DNA of 64,000 nt. Source: Microbacterium natoriense (lineage in GTDB: Bacteria; Actinomycetota; Actinomycetes; Actinomycetales; Microbacteriaceae). Each line of letters begins with the position of its first letter. Within the stretch, counting starts at the first letter, position 1. Where the stretch lies: positions 3,162,001-3,226,000 of the forward strand of contig NZ_JAUSXV010000001.1 of assembly GCF_030816295.1 (NCBI RefSeq), written 5' to 3'. Of this stretch, positions 18,981-28,194 are shown piece by piece. The notes beneath the pieces were generated by a model. It ran no database searches. It was not told where the DNA came from and worked only from the letters and a program-made list of their open reading frames with translations. A program made the position numbers and the translations under genes.

Positions 18981-19064
18981 TTCGTCCCCCTCGGGTATCT
19001 TCCGACCATTCTACGCGCGCCTCGCCCGACTGGGGTAGCCGTTCGGGACCGGATTGGCTTTACG

Positions 19065-19070
19065 TATGCT
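19065..19070 (+). promoter_or_regulatory. -10 element of polyprenyl synthase gene (leaderless)
   Basis: TATGCT ends 7 nt before GTG 19078, with a loose -35 (TTCGGG, 19042-19047) 17 bp upstream. The alternative upstream starts (TTG 19054, ATG 19066) would lie before the predicted transcription start. Confidence 0.45.
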
Positions 19071-19077
19071 GGGAGTC

Positions 19078-20166
19078 GTGCCGTCACCCACACTCGTCTC
19101 CGACGCCGTCGCTGATCGCCTGCACGTCTTCGTGGAGCGGATGCGCACGGAGGCTGTGGAGTATGGTCCGGACGCAGCCGCCCTGATCGATGCCGGCGAA
19201 CGCACGCTGGTCGGCGGCAAGCGGCTGCGCGCCCGGTTCTGCCATTCGGGGTGGCAAGCGGTCGCGCGTTTCGCCGATCGCGATGCCTCAGAGACGCCCG
19301 CCGTGTGGGACGTCTGCGCCGCGCTCGAGATCTTCCAGTCGGCTGCCCTCGTGCACGACGATCTCATCGACAATTCCGACACTCGCCGCGGGCGGCCGGC
19401 AGCACATCGCGCTCTCGAGGGCGCGCACGCGGATGCGGGCTGGAGCGGAGACGCAGCGGCCTTCGGCCGATCCGCCGCCATCCTGCTCGGCGATCTCCTC
19501 GTCGCATGGAGCGACGACCTGCTGGAGCACGCGCTGGAGAGGCATCCTCTCGCCCCGCGCGTTCGCCGCGAGTACGCACGTATGCGACGTGATGTGACCG
19601 TGGGGCAGTTCCTCGACATCGCCGAGGAGTCGGCCTGGAGCGTGAACGCCGCAGACTCGCACCTGGAGCGCGCCCTGCGCATCGTCTCGCTCAAGTCGGC
19701 CCGTTACAGCATCGAGCAGCCGCTCGTCCTCGGCGCGGCCTTCGCGGGCGCCGACGAGGAGCAGCTGAGTGCCCTGCGACGATTCGGGCACCCCGTGGGC
19801 ATGGCTTTCCAGTTGCGCGACGACGTACTCGGAGTCTTCGGCGACTCCGCGATCACCGGGAAGCCCGCCGGAGACGACCTGCGCGAGGGGAAGCGCACCG
19901 CGCTCGTCGCCCTCACGCGACAGAGCATCGACATCTCGGCACGGAACCTGTTCGACGAGATGCTCGGGGATCCCGAGCTCACGGTCGAGCAGATCTCCTT
20001 CCTGCAGGCCACGATCAAGGCGTCTGGAGCACTCGGCCGCGTGGAGACGATGATCGACGATTACGCCGTGGCCGCCGACCGGGCACTGTCCGGCGCTCGT
20101 CTCGAGAACGCGGCGGTCGGAGACCTGCGCGATCTCGCCCGGGCCGCGACAGCCCGTTCGGCCTGA
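19078..20166 (+). CDS. Polyprenyl diphosphate synthase (IdsA-like)
   Basis: A trans-isoprenyl diphosphate synthase that condenses isopentenyl diphosphate with an allylic diphosphate. It has 362 residues from GTG 19078. The first aspartate-rich motif is intact in LVHDDLIDNSDTRRG, and the second region is FQLRDDVLGVFGD. KRLRARF near the N-terminus is the family's substrate-binding stretch. It sits where idsA2 (Rv2173) sits in mycobacteria. Chain length cannot be read reliably; a C20-type product is plausible. It ends directly against the convergent Rv2175c-like gene. Confidence 0.9.
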   Translation: MPSPTLVSDAVADRLHVFVERMRTEAVEYGPDAAALIDAGERTLVGGKRLRARFCHSGWQAVARFADRDASETPAVWDVCAALEIFQSAALVHDDLIDNSDTRRGRPAAHRALEGAHADAGWSGDAAAFGRSAAILLGDLLVAWSDDLLEHALERHPLAPRVRREYARMRRDVTVGQFLDIAEESAWSVNAADSHLERALRIVSLKSARYSIEQPLVLGAAFAGADEEQLSALRRFGHPVGMAFQLRDDVLGVFGDSAITGKPAGDDLREGKRTALVALTRQSIDISARNLFDEMLGDPELTVEQISFLQATIKASGALGRVETMIDDYAVAADRALSGARLENAAVGDLRDLARAATARSA

Positions 20167-20511
20167 TCAGGCGAGCGTACGCGCGATGCGTCGCACTTCG
20201 CTCTTGTGGCCGGCGAGGAGCGCATCGATCGGCGAGCGTCCCATGGTCTCCTCCTCAGACAGCAGCCAGTCCACGGTCTCGTCGTCGGTGAAGCCCGCAT
20301 CCTGCAGCGCGATGATGGTGCCGCGCAGCGACGGGAGCGGGTGTCCGTCGACGATGAAGACGGCGGGAACGGCGAAGACGCCGCTGCGCTTCGAGCCCAC
20401 CAGATAGTGCTCGTCGATCAAGCGGCGCACACGACCGAGCGGTTCGTCGAGAACCTCGACGAGGTCGGGCATGGTCAGCCAGGCGGACACGTTCTCAGTT
20501 GGTGCAGACAC
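20167..20511 (-). CDS. Rv2175c-family winged-helix DNA-binding protein
   Basis: A 114-residue protein from GTG 20511, with an in-frame upstream extension to 20547 less likely. The N-terminal part, WLTMPDLVEVLDEPLGRVRRLI, is a helix-turn-helix. The C-terminal part, SLRGTIIALQDAGFTDDETVDWLL, matches the Rv2175c family. In M. tuberculosis Rv2175c is phosphorylated by the neighbouring kinase PknL, which blocks DNA binding. Here too a Ser/Thr kinase gene lies within 1.4 kb, so the same pair is likely. Its DNA targets are unknown. Confidence 0.82.
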   Translation of the reverse strand: MSAPTENVSAWLTMPDLVEVLDEPLGRVRRLIDEHYLVGSKRSGVFAVPAVFIVDGHPLPSLRGTIIALQDAGFTDDETVDWLLSEEETMGRSPIDALLAGHKSEVRRIARTLA

Positions 20512-20642
20512 GTTGCCAACTATCTCACCTCTGCGCGCAGGACGCATATCTTCACTCCAGTAACAACTTTCACTTGGGTCACTCTTGTTGACTTCTGTTT
20601 ACATACGTGCCAGCGTGGGCAGACGTCGAACAAGGGGGAACC

Positions 20643-21788
20643 GTGAGACTGAACACTGCAGCCCGACGCACCCGCTATCTGCAGATCGGCATGCCGGCGG
20701 CGGTGATCGGCACCCTCACCGGGAGCATGGCGGTCGTCCCCGCCACTGCGGACGTCGCCCCTGTTCATTCCGAGATCCGGTCGACTCCGGCCCTCCGCGT
20801 GGTGCCAGCTTCCGTTCCGACGGCCTACGTCGTCCAGCCCGGCGACACCATCTCCGCCATCGCGGAGCGTCATGGTCTGCGCACCGCTGACGTTCTCGCC
20901 TGGAACGGGCTCACCTGGCGATCGGTCATCTATCCGGGTCAGACGCTCTCCCTCGCCGGGACGAGCGCACCGGCCACCGTCCCCGCGGCCGCCCAGACCC
21001 ACGTCGTCGTGGCCGGCGACACGGTATACGGCATCGCCCAGAAGTACGGCACCTCCGTCGATGCGGTGCTCGCCGCCAACGCGCTCACCCGCGCATCCGT
21101 GATCTACCCCGGTCAGAGCCTGCTCGTCTCGGGTGCTGCGGCCGCCGCCCCGGCAGTCGCACCTGCGACAGCCCCTGCGGCGGTGACGACCTCCGCAGCC
21201 GGTGCGCAGACGCACGCCGTCGTCGCGGGCGACACGCTCTTCGGGATCGCCCAGAAGTACGGCACGACGACGGCGTCGCTGTACGCCTGGAACGCGATGA
21301 CCGCGCAGTCGATCATCTATCCGGGTCAGAGCATCGTCGTCTCCGCTCCCCCGGTGCAGCCCGGCGGCCAGCTCAGTGCGACGCTCGACGCCGAACAGGC
21401 GGCGAACGCGGCCCTCATCATCACGATCGGCCGTCAGCTCGGCGTCTCGGACCGCGGCCTCGCGATCGCCCTGGCCACCGCGATGGTCGAGTCCGGTCTG
21501 AGGAATCTCGATCACGGGGATCGAGACTCTCTCGGGTTGTTCCAGCAGCGCCCGAGCACCGGATGGGGCGCTGCAGAGCAGATCCTCGACGCCGACCGCA
21601 GCACGCGGGCCTTCTTCGGCGGTCAGAACGACCCGAACGGGCAGATCACGCGCGGCCTGCTCGACGTCGCAGGCTGGGAATCCCTGCCGTTCACGGTCGC
21701 GGCGCAGACCGTGCAGATCTCTGCTTATCCCGACAAGTACGGGCAGTGGGAGACTCAGGCGTACCAGTGGCTCGCCCTCCACGGGTGA
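20643..21788 (+). CDS. Secreted LysM cell-wall hydrolase-like protein
   Basis: A 381-residue exported protein from GTG 20643, with an AAGGGGG ribosome site 4 nt upstream. An N-terminal signal sequence (about 1-37) is followed by three LysM domains, each with a GDT(I/V/L)xxIA core and a YPGQ end. A C-terminal domain (about 250-381) carries VESGLRNLDHGDRDSLGLFQQRP, similar to lytic-transglycosylase-like domains, with the Glu of VESGL as candidate catalyst. It probably binds and trims peptidoglycan. It sits beside the PASTA kinase, itself a peptidoglycan sensor. Confidence 0.85.
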   Translation: MRLNTAARRTRYLQIGMPAAVIGTLTGSMAVVPATADVAPVHSEIRSTPALRVVPASVPTAYVVQPGDTISAIAERHGLRTADVLAWNGLTWRSVIYPGQTLSLAGTSAPATVPAAAQTHVVVAGDTVYGIAQKYGTSVDAVLAANALTRASVIYPGQSLLVSGAAAAAPAVAPATAPAAVTTSAAGAQTHAVVAGDTLFGIAQKYGTTTASLYAWNAMTAQSIIYPGQSIVVSAPPVQPGGQLSATLDAEQAANAALIITIGRQLGVSDRGLAIALATAMVESGLRNLDHGDRDSLGLFQQRPSTGWGAAEQILDADRSTRAFFGGQNDPNGQITRGLLDVAGWESLPFTVAAQTVQISAYPDKYGQWETQAYQWLALHG

Positions 21789-21852
21789 CGTTCGCGGCAA
21801 ACCGTCAGGCCCGAGGGGCGAGCCGTTCCGCGGGCTTTCAGTCTCCCTTCCC

Positions 21853-21858
21853 TAGAAT
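21853..21858 (+). promoter_or_regulatory. -10 element of the PASTA kinase gene (leaderless)
   Basis: TAGAAT, one base off the TATAAT consensus, ends 6 nt before GTG 21865. No Shine-Dalgarno sequence is present. Confidence 0.55.
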
Positions 21859-21864
21859 CTTGAC

Positions 21865-23817
21865 GTGACGACCAATCAGCAGGCCGACCCCCTCATCGGG
21901 CGACTTGTCGACGGTCGCTACCGCGTAAGGGCCCGCATCGCCCGCGGAGGCATGGCGACGGTGTACGTCGCGACGGACCTTCGGCTCGAGCGTCGCATCG
22001 CGCTCAAGGTCATGCACGCGCACCTGAGCGACGATTCCAACTTCCAGAGCCGCTTCATCCAGGAGGCTCGGGCCGCCGCCCGTCTGGCGAACCCGCACGT
22101 GGTCAACGTCTTCGACCAGGGGCAGGACGGCGAGCTCGCCTACCTCGTGATGGAGTACCTGCCCGGCATCACGCTGCGCGAGCTGCTGCGCGAGCAGAAG
22201 CGCCTCACCATCTCGCAGACCATCACGATCATGGACGCCGTGCTCGCGGGTCTCTCCGCTGCGCACCGCGCCGGAATCGTGCACCGCGACGTCAAGCCCG
22301 AGAACGTGCTGCTGGCCGAAGACGGTCGCATCAAGATCGGCGACTTCGGCCTGGCCCGGGCGACCACGGCGAACACCGCGACGGGGCAGCAGCTGCTGGG
22401 CACGATCGCGTATCTCGCCCCGGAGCTCGTCACGCGCGGCACCGCTGACGCGCGCAGTGACATCTATGCCCTGGGCATCATGCTGTACGAGATGCTCGTC
22501 GGCGAGCAGCCCTACAAGGGCGAGCAGCCCATGCAGATCGCCTTCCAGCATGCGACCGAATCCGTGCCGCGCCCCAGCGTGCGAAACCCGGGCGTTCCCG
22601 AGCAGCTCGACGAGCTCGTGCTGTGGGCGACCGAGAAGTCTCCCGACGAGCGGCCCGACGACGCGGGGCAGATGCTGGAGCGTCTGCGCGAGATCGAGCG
22701 CGATCTCGGCGTCGCCCCTGCCGTCGCCGCCACGAACGCTCCGCAGCGCACGCACGACTCCGGAGACCTCACCAAGGTCATGCCGCAGACGGCGGTCCTG
22801 GCCGATCCCACCGCTCCGGTCACCCCGTCGGTCGACAACGCCACGCTGCTGCGGCGGCGCTCGTCGAAGCGGCGTGCGCGGGGCGCCTTCCTGCTCACGC
22901 TCGTACTGCTCCTCGCGACGGTCGCGGGTGGAGTCGGCTGGTGGTTCGGTTCCGGCCCCGGGTCGCTGATCGCTGTGCCGGCAGTGGCCGGAATGACGTA
23001 CGAGGATGCCGCGAACGAGCTGACGGCCGACGGCTTCGAGCCGCAACGTCAGGACGAGTTCTCAGTCGACGTCGATGCCGGGGTCGTGATCGACAGCGAC
23101 CCTGGCGCGGGCGAGCGGCTCGACAAGGGCATGCCCGTCGTGCTGATCGTGTCGAAGGGACCCGCCTCGCACGACATCGGCGCCGTGGCAGGGCAGGATG
23201 TGGAGGCCGTCCGGCAGATCCTCGCTGCGGCGAACCTGGACATCGCCGACGACGAGCAGTACTTCGACGACCTCGACGGCGGCAAGGTGCTCAACGTGCG
23301 CATCGCACCCCGCGCCGGCGGTGACGCCTTCGGCTGCGACCAGGGCTGCACGGTGTTCGAGAAGGACACCGCGACGATCCAGGTGTCACTGGGCCCGGTT
23401 CCCGACGTCAGCGGCATGACCGTCGATCAGGCGACGAAGACGCTCACCGACAAGGGCCTCGTCGTGAACCCCGAGAGCCAGACCGTGTTCAGCGAGGACG
23501 TCGCGAAGGACAAGGTCATCGGCCATGCCGACCGCGCCGAGGCCGGATCGTGGCGCCCGGGCGACACGATCCAGTTGATCGTGTCGAAGGGGCCGCAGCT
23601 GTACGACGTCCCGGATGTCACGGGCATGACCCGGGACAAGGCGAAGGAGGCGCTGGGCGCCGCCGGATTCCAGTGGACCTACACGAGCGACACCATGATC
23701 CCCGATGTCGCGTGGGATCTGCTCGACAACAAGAACACCAAGGTCGTGTCGTACAGCCCGACCGATCCGCAGCGCAAGGGCGCGACCATCGTGCTGCAGA
23801 TGGGCCTCAAGGACTGA
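21865..23817 (+). CDS. pknL: PASTA-domain Ser/Thr protein kinase (PknL position)
   Basis: A transmembrane receptor kinase of 650 residues. The cytoplasmic kinase domain (about 18-285) has the glycine loop ARGGMATVY, Lys48, HRDVKPEN (140-147), DFG (160-162) and APE. A Thr/Pro-rich juxtamembrane region leads to one membrane helix (about 341-362) and four extracellular PASTA repeats that should sense muropeptides or lipid II. Synteny with an Rv2175c-like gene, idsA and aroG points to PknL, though the mycobacterial PknL lacks PASTA domains. The second PASTA repeat has a Cys pair (GCDQGC) that may form a disulfide. Confidence 0.93.
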   Translation: MTTNQQADPLIGRLVDGRYRVRARIARGGMATVYVATDLRLERRIALKVMHAHLSDDSNFQSRFIQEARAAARLANPHVVNVFDQGQDGELAYLVMEYLPGITLRELLREQKRLTISQTITIMDAVLAGLSAAHRAGIVHRDVKPENVLLAEDGRIKIGDFGLARATTANTATGQQLLGTIAYLAPELVTRGTADARSDIYALGIMLYEMLVGEQPYKGEQPMQIAFQHATESVPRPSVRNPGVPEQLDELVLWATEKSPDERPDDAGQMLERLREIERDLGVAPAVAATNAPQRTHDSGDLTKVMPQTAVLADPTAPVTPSVDNATLLRRRSSKRRARGAFLLTLVLLLATVAGGVGWWFGSGPGSLIAVPAVAGMTYEDAANELTADGFEPQRQDEFSVDVDAGVVIDSDPGAGERLDKGMPVVLIVSKGPASHDIGAVAGQDVEAVRQILAAANLDIADDEQYFDDLDGGKVLNVRIAPRAGGDAFGCDQGCTVFEKDTATIQVSLGPVPDVSGMTVDQATKTLTDKGLVVNPESQTVFSEDVAKDKVIGHADRAEAGSWRPGDTIQLIVSKGPQLYDVPDVTGMTRDKAKEALGAAGFQWTYTSDTMIPDVAWDLLDNKNTKVVSYSPTDPQRKGATIVLQMGLKD

Positions 23818-23939
23818 TCTGAAGACACCCGCCGTTCACTCTCGAGACGCGGGTTCGTCACCTCGACGGCACCTCCACGATGCCTGGCCGCAACACGCTG
23901 GCGAGTACGCCCGTACCCGCCCACCTGGAGTGTGTCCCC

Positions 23940-26720
23940 ATGCCCTCTCGTTCCCTTCCCGCCGCGCTGCTCGCGACCTGCCTGCTGGCCGGTGCCGTGA
24001 CGGCCGCCGCAGCACCGGCATCCGCAGCCCCCGCACCGTCAGGCGTCTTCATCCGCACGGCGACCTATCCCGTGTACCTCAACGTGCCCGAAGGCGTCGA
24101 TCCCGCTGCCGAGACCGTCGCCGAGATCTCCACGATCACCGAAGACGGCACCGTCGTGTACACGGATGCGATCGGGAAGCGCATCGGCTTCATCGACGTC
24201 ACCGACCCCGCGACACCGACGGGAACAGGAACCGTGTCGCTCGCCGATCTCGGCCATGCCGACGATCAGCCCACGTCCGTCGCCTCCTACCGGGACTTCA
24301 TCCTCGTCGTGATCGACGAGACCGGCGGCGACTTCGCGAACCCCCAGGGGCGTCTCGACGTGCTCCGCGCGTCCGACCGCACCGTGCTGCGCTCGATCGA
24401 TCTCGGCGGCCAGCCCGACTCGATCGCGATCTCTCACGACGGCGCCTACGCTGCGATCGCGATGGAGAACCAGCGCGACGAGGATGCCGCGCCCGCAGGC
24501 GGGAAGAAGGGCGACCTGCCACAGCTCCCCGGCGGCTTCGTGCAGGTGCTCGACCTCGGCGCTGATCCCGCCTCGTGGACAGCGACGCCCGTGCCGTTCC
24601 TCGACGAGGCCGGCGTGCCGCTTCCTGTCGTCGCCGCGGCCGGACTCGACACCCCTCAGGACCCCGAACCCGAGTACGTCACGATCAACGACGACAACGA
24701 ACTCGCCGTCACCCTGCAGGAGAACAACGGGATCGCCGTGATCGATCTCGAGACGAAGTCGCTGACCTCGGTGTTCTCGGCGGGCAGTGTCGCTCTCACC
24801 GGCGTGGACACGGTCAAGAACGGACGCATCGACCTCACCGGCTCCCTGCCTGCGGCGCCTCGAGAGCCCGACTCGATCGCCTGGGTCGGCGACGGCCTCG
24901 TCGCCACCGCGAACGAGGGCGACTGGAAGGGCGGCACCCGCGGGTGGACGGTCTTCAGCACCGAGACCGGCCAGCCGGTGTGGGACGCGGGGAACTCGTT
25001 CGCGAACATCGCCGTGCAGTACGGCCTGCACAACGAGGATCGCGCGGCCAAGAAGGGCGCGGAACCCGAAGGGCTCGCCTTCGCCGAGTTCGACGGCACT
25101 CCGTACGCGTTCGTCGCGAGCGAGCGATCGAACTTCGTCGCGGTGTACGACATGACCGACCCCGCGTCGCCGCGGTTCGATCAGATCCTGTTCACCACCA
25201 ACGGCCCCGAGGGCATCCTGCCCGTGCCGTCGAAGAACCTGCTCGTCGTCTCGAGCGAGACGGACGACGCCGGTGCGGGCGTGCGCGCCTCGGTGAGCGT
25301 CTTCTCGTTCGGCGCCGGTCAGTCCTCGCAGCCGAGCATCGTCTCGGACGTCGTGGACGGCGCGCCGATCGGCTGGTCGGCTCTCGGTGCACTGTCAGGC
25401 CACCCCACCGACCCTGCCGTGGTCTACGCCGCCAGCGACGCGGTCGTCTCCCCCGCGACGATCTACACGGTCGACGTCTCCGATGAGCCGGCGCGAATCA
25501 CCTCGGCGACGGCGGTGACGGAGAACGGATCACCGGCGGCACTCGATGTCGAGGGCATCTCGGCATCCGCCGACGGCACGTTCTGGCTGGCCGTCGAAGG
25601 CGCATCGGGCGCCGGCGACACGATCGTGCACACGGATGCGGGCGGAGCCGTTCTCGCCAGGTACCCGTTGCCCCCGGAGATCGCCGCGCACGTCGGCAAG
25701 TGGGGTTTCGAAGGCGTCACGACCACGGGCGAGGGCGAGGATCTGCGGGTCTGGAGCGTCATCCAGCGTCCGCTCTGGAACGACCCCGCAGATCTCGCCG
25801 CCGGCGGGGTCGATGGCGACGACGTCGCCCGCATCGGGCGTCTGAACCCTGCGAGCGGTGCGTGGGAGTGGTTCGGCTACCGCCTCGAGCACACCACCGC
25901 GAGCGGTGACTGGATCGGGCTGTCGGAGATCACCGCGATCGACGACGACACCTTCGCGATCGTGGAACGCGACAAGCTGAACGGTCCGGCCGCTGCCGTC
26001 AAGCGCGTCACCCGCGTCGAGATCCCGGCGGACGCTGCGGCATCCGTCTTCGGTCAGTCTCTGACCGTCCTCGACAAGTCGACCGCGATCGACGTGCTGC
26101 CAGCTCTGCGCTCCACCGCCGGATGGACCCAGGAGAAGCTCGAGGGCTTCGCCGTCGCTGCCGATGGGCGCCTGTACGGCGTCACGGACAACGACGGACT
26201 GAAGGATGCGACGGGAGAGACCGTGTTCCTCCGGCTCGGCGCAGCCGCCGACGTCTTCCCCGAGGTCACGGCACCGGCGGAGGCCTCCATCGCTGTCAGC
26301 GCGAGCACGGTGAAGGCCGGGGACACGGTCGAGGTGACGGGCTCCGGCTTCCCCTCCGAGACCGCGGTGCGCGTCGAACTGCACAGCGACCCTGTGGTCC
26401 TCGGGACGGCGACGACCGATGCGCAGGGAGCCCTGCGCCTCACCGCGATCGTCCCCGCCGCGACCGCTGCGGGTGCGCATGAGATCGTCGCCGTCGCCGG
26501 CGACGTCACGGCGAGGACGGGGATCACCGTGACAGCCGGAGGCGTGACCGCGCCGGGCACCGGAGGGGTCACGACGCCGGGCACCGGCGGGGCCTCGACG
26601 GGGAATCTGGCCACGACGGGTGGCGACGATGCCTGGCTGCTGCCTGTCGCGATCGGTGCCGGCGTCCTGCTCATCGCCGGTGCCGCGCTCACTCTTCTGC
26701 GCCGTCGCGCACGCGGCTGA
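23940..26720 (+). CDS. Surface-anchored esterase-like/phytase-like beta-propeller protein
   Basis: A 926-residue exported protein from ATG 23940 (GGAG upstream). It has a signal peptide (about 1-30, ending at an ASA-A site) and repeated beta-propeller-like segments. A phytase-like domain lies at about residues 500-780 (EGFAVAADGRLYGVTDNDG near its end), and an Ig/IPT-like domain at about 785-865 (VKAGDTVEVTGSGFPSETAV). A Gly/Thr linker leads to LATTG, a membrane helix and a basic tail. LAxTG is the type of signal used by class E sortases, so covalent cell-wall attachment is likely. The substrate is unknown; phosphate esters are a guess from the fold. Confidence 0.8.
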   Translation: MPSRSLPAALLATCLLAGAVTAAAAPASAAPAPSGVFIRTATYPVYLNVPEGVDPAAETVAEISTITEDGTVVYTDAIGKRIGFIDVTDPATPTGTGTVSLADLGHADDQPTSVASYRDFILVVIDETGGDFANPQGRLDVLRASDRTVLRSIDLGGQPDSIAISHDGAYAAIAMENQRDEDAAPAGGKKGDLPQLPGGFVQVLDLGADPASWTATPVPFLDEAGVPLPVVAAAGLDTPQDPEPEYVTINDDNELAVTLQENNGIAVIDLETKSLTSVFSAGSVALTGVDTVKNGRIDLTGSLPAAPREPDSIAWVGDGLVATANEGDWKGGTRGWTVFSTETGQPVWDAGNSFANIAVQYGLHNEDRAAKKGAEPEGLAFAEFDGTPYAFVASERSNFVAVYDMTDPASPRFDQILFTTNGPEGILPVPSKNLLVVSSETDDAGAGVRASVSVFSFGAGQSSQPSIVSDVVDGAPIGWSALGALSGHPTDPAVVYAASDAVVSPATIYTVDVSDEPARITSATAVTENGSPAALDVEGISASADGTFWLAVEGASGAGDTIVHTDAGGAVLARYPLPPEIAAHVGKWGFEGVTTTGEGEDLRVWSVIQRPLWNDPADLAAGGVDGDDVARIGRLNPASGAWEWFGYRLEHTTASGDWIGLSEITAIDDDTFAIVERDKLNGPAAAVKRVTRVEIPADAAASVFGQSLTVLDKSTAIDVLPALRSTAGWTQEKLEGFAVAADGRLYGVTDNDGLKDATGETVFLRLGAAADVFPEVTAPAEASIAVSASTVKAGDTVEVTGSGFPSETAVRVELHSDPVVLGTATTDAQGALRLTAIVPAATAAGAHEIVAVAGDVTARTGITVTAGGVTAPGTGGVTTPGTGGASTGNLATTGGDDAWLLPVAIGAGVLLIAGAALTLLRRRARG

Positions 26721-26771
26721 CCCCACACGCCGCTCCATCTGTACGCGCCGCACGACGGCCGCCGGCAGAGA

Positions 26772-26810
26772 CGAAGAACCGCCCTTCCGATCCGGAAGGG
26801 CGGTTCTTCG
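26772..26810. terminator. Bidirectional terminator
   Basis: A perfect 18-bp stem (left arm begins CGAAGAACCGCCC) with an ATC loop, extendable by A-T and G-C pairs, lies between two convergent genes. Short A/T runs flank both sides, so it should stop transcription from both directions. Confidence 0.9.
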
Positions 26811-26827
26811 TCTTTGCGGAAGAGAGC

Positions 26828-28168
26828 TCAGCGCTTCTCGAGTTCCTCGGCCACGAGGAACGCCAGCTCGAGCGACTGCATGTGGTTCAGGCGCGGGTCG
26901 CACAGACTCTCGTAGCGGGTCGCAAGGGCGGCCTCGTCGATCTGCTCGGATCCTCCGAGGCACTCGGTGACGTCATCACCGGTCAGCTCGACGTGGATGC
27001 CGCCGGGGAACGTGCCCACCGCGCGATGCGCCTCGAAGAAGCCCCGAACCTCGTCGACGACGTCGTCGAAGCGACGGGTCTTGTAGCCGGTCGGGGTCGT
27101 GATGCCATTGCCGTGCATCGGGTCGGTGACCCACAGCGGCTGCGCACCCGAGTCGCGCACTGCTTCGAGCAGCGGCGGGAGCGCATCGCGGATCTTGCCT
27201 GCCCCCATGCGCGTGATGAACGTCAGGCGGCCGGGCTCGCGATTCGGGTCGAGCTTGTCGATCAGAGCGAGAGCGGTCTCGGGCGTGGTGGTCGGGCCGA
27301 GCTTCACGCCGATCGGATTGCGGATCTTCGAGAAGTAGTCGACGTGAGCTCCGTCGAGCTCGCGCGTGCGCTCCCCGATCCACAGGAAGTGAGCCGAGGT
27401 GTTGTACGGGGTGTCCGTGCGCGAATCGATGCGCGTCATGGGGCGTTCGTAGTCCATCAGCAGGCCCTCATGACCCGTGAAGAACTCGACCCGCTTGAGC
27501 TCGTCGAAATCGGCGCCGGCGGCCTCCATGAACTTGATCGCGCGGTCGATGTCGGCCGCCATCCGCTCGTAGCGCTGGTTCGCCGGGTTCTGCGCGAAGC
27601 CCTTGTTCCACGAGTGCACCTCGCGGAGGTCGGCGAAACCGCCCTGGGTGAAGGCGCGGATGAGGTTCAGCGTCGAGACGGCCGTGTGGTACCCCTGCAA
27701 CAGGCGGCCGGGATCTGCTCGACGCGAGCCCTCGGTGAAGTCGTAGCCGTTGACGATGTCGCCACGGTAGGCGGGAAGCGTGACGTCGCCGCGTGTCTCG
27801 TCGTCGCTGGAGCGGGGCTTGGCGAACTGGCCGGCCATGCGGCCCATCTTCACCACGGGCATCGAGGCGCCGTATGTGAGCACCACGGCCATCTGCAGCA
27901 CGGTCTTGATCCGGTTGCGGATCTGCTCGGCCGTGGCGCCGGCGAACGTCTCCGCGCAGTCGCCGCCCTGCAGCAGGAAGGCCCGGCCGGATGCCGCGCG
28001 CGCGAGTCGGTCGCGGAGGTTGTCGACCTCGCCCGCGAAGACGAGCGGCGGGAGCGCGGCGATCTGCTGAGAGACCTCGGCGACGCGTTCGGCATCGGGC
28101 CACTGGGGCTGCTGCTTGATGGGGAGCGAGCGCCACGCGTCAAGGGCGTCGATGTGGTGCTGTTGCAT
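26828..28168 (-). CDS. aroG: Class II 3-deoxy-7-phosphoheptulonate synthase
   Basis: The first enzyme of the shikimate pathway, condensing phosphoenolpyruvate and erythrose 4-phosphate. It has 446 residues, the plant-like class II (AroA-II) type typical of actinobacteria. Conserved blocks include LLQGGDCAETF (metal-binding Cys), VKMGRMAGQFAKPRS, WIGERTRELDGAHVDY and VTDPMHGNG. The ATG is preceded by a leaderless -10 element in the short gap after the PlsC gene. M. tuberculosis aroG (Rv2178c) occupies the same neighbourhood. Confidence 0.96.
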   Translation of the reverse strand: MQQHHIDALDAWRSLPIKQQPQWPDAERVAEVSQQIAALPPLVFAGEVDNLRDRLARAASGRAFLLQGGDCAETFAGATAEQIRNRIKTVLQMAVVLTYGASMPVVKMGRMAGQFAKPRSSDDETRGDVTLPAYRGDIVNGYDFTEGSRRADPGRLLQGYHTAVSTLNLIRAFTQGGFADLREVHSWNKGFAQNPANQRYERMAADIDRAIKFMEAAGADFDELKRVEFFTGHEGLLMDYERPMTRIDSRTDTPYNTSAHFLWIGERTRELDGAHVDYFSKIRNPIGVKLGPTTTPETALALIDKLDPNREPGRLTFITRMGAGKIRDALPPLLEAVRDSGAQPLWVTDPMHGNGITTPTGYKTRRFDDVVDEVRGFFEAHRAVGTFPGGIHVELTGDDVTECLGGSEQIDEAALATRYESLCDPRLNHMQSLELAFLVAEELEKR

Positions 28169-28174
28169 GCACCC

Positions 28175-28180
28175 AGCCTA
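28175..28180 (-). promoter_or_regulatory. -10 element of aroG (leaderless)
   Basis: TAGGCT on the minus strand ends 6 nt before ATG 28168, inside the 26-bp gap after the acyltransferase gene. aroG can thus be expressed apart from that gene. Confidence 0.5.
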
Positions 28181-28194
28181 GTGGTCGACGGGTC

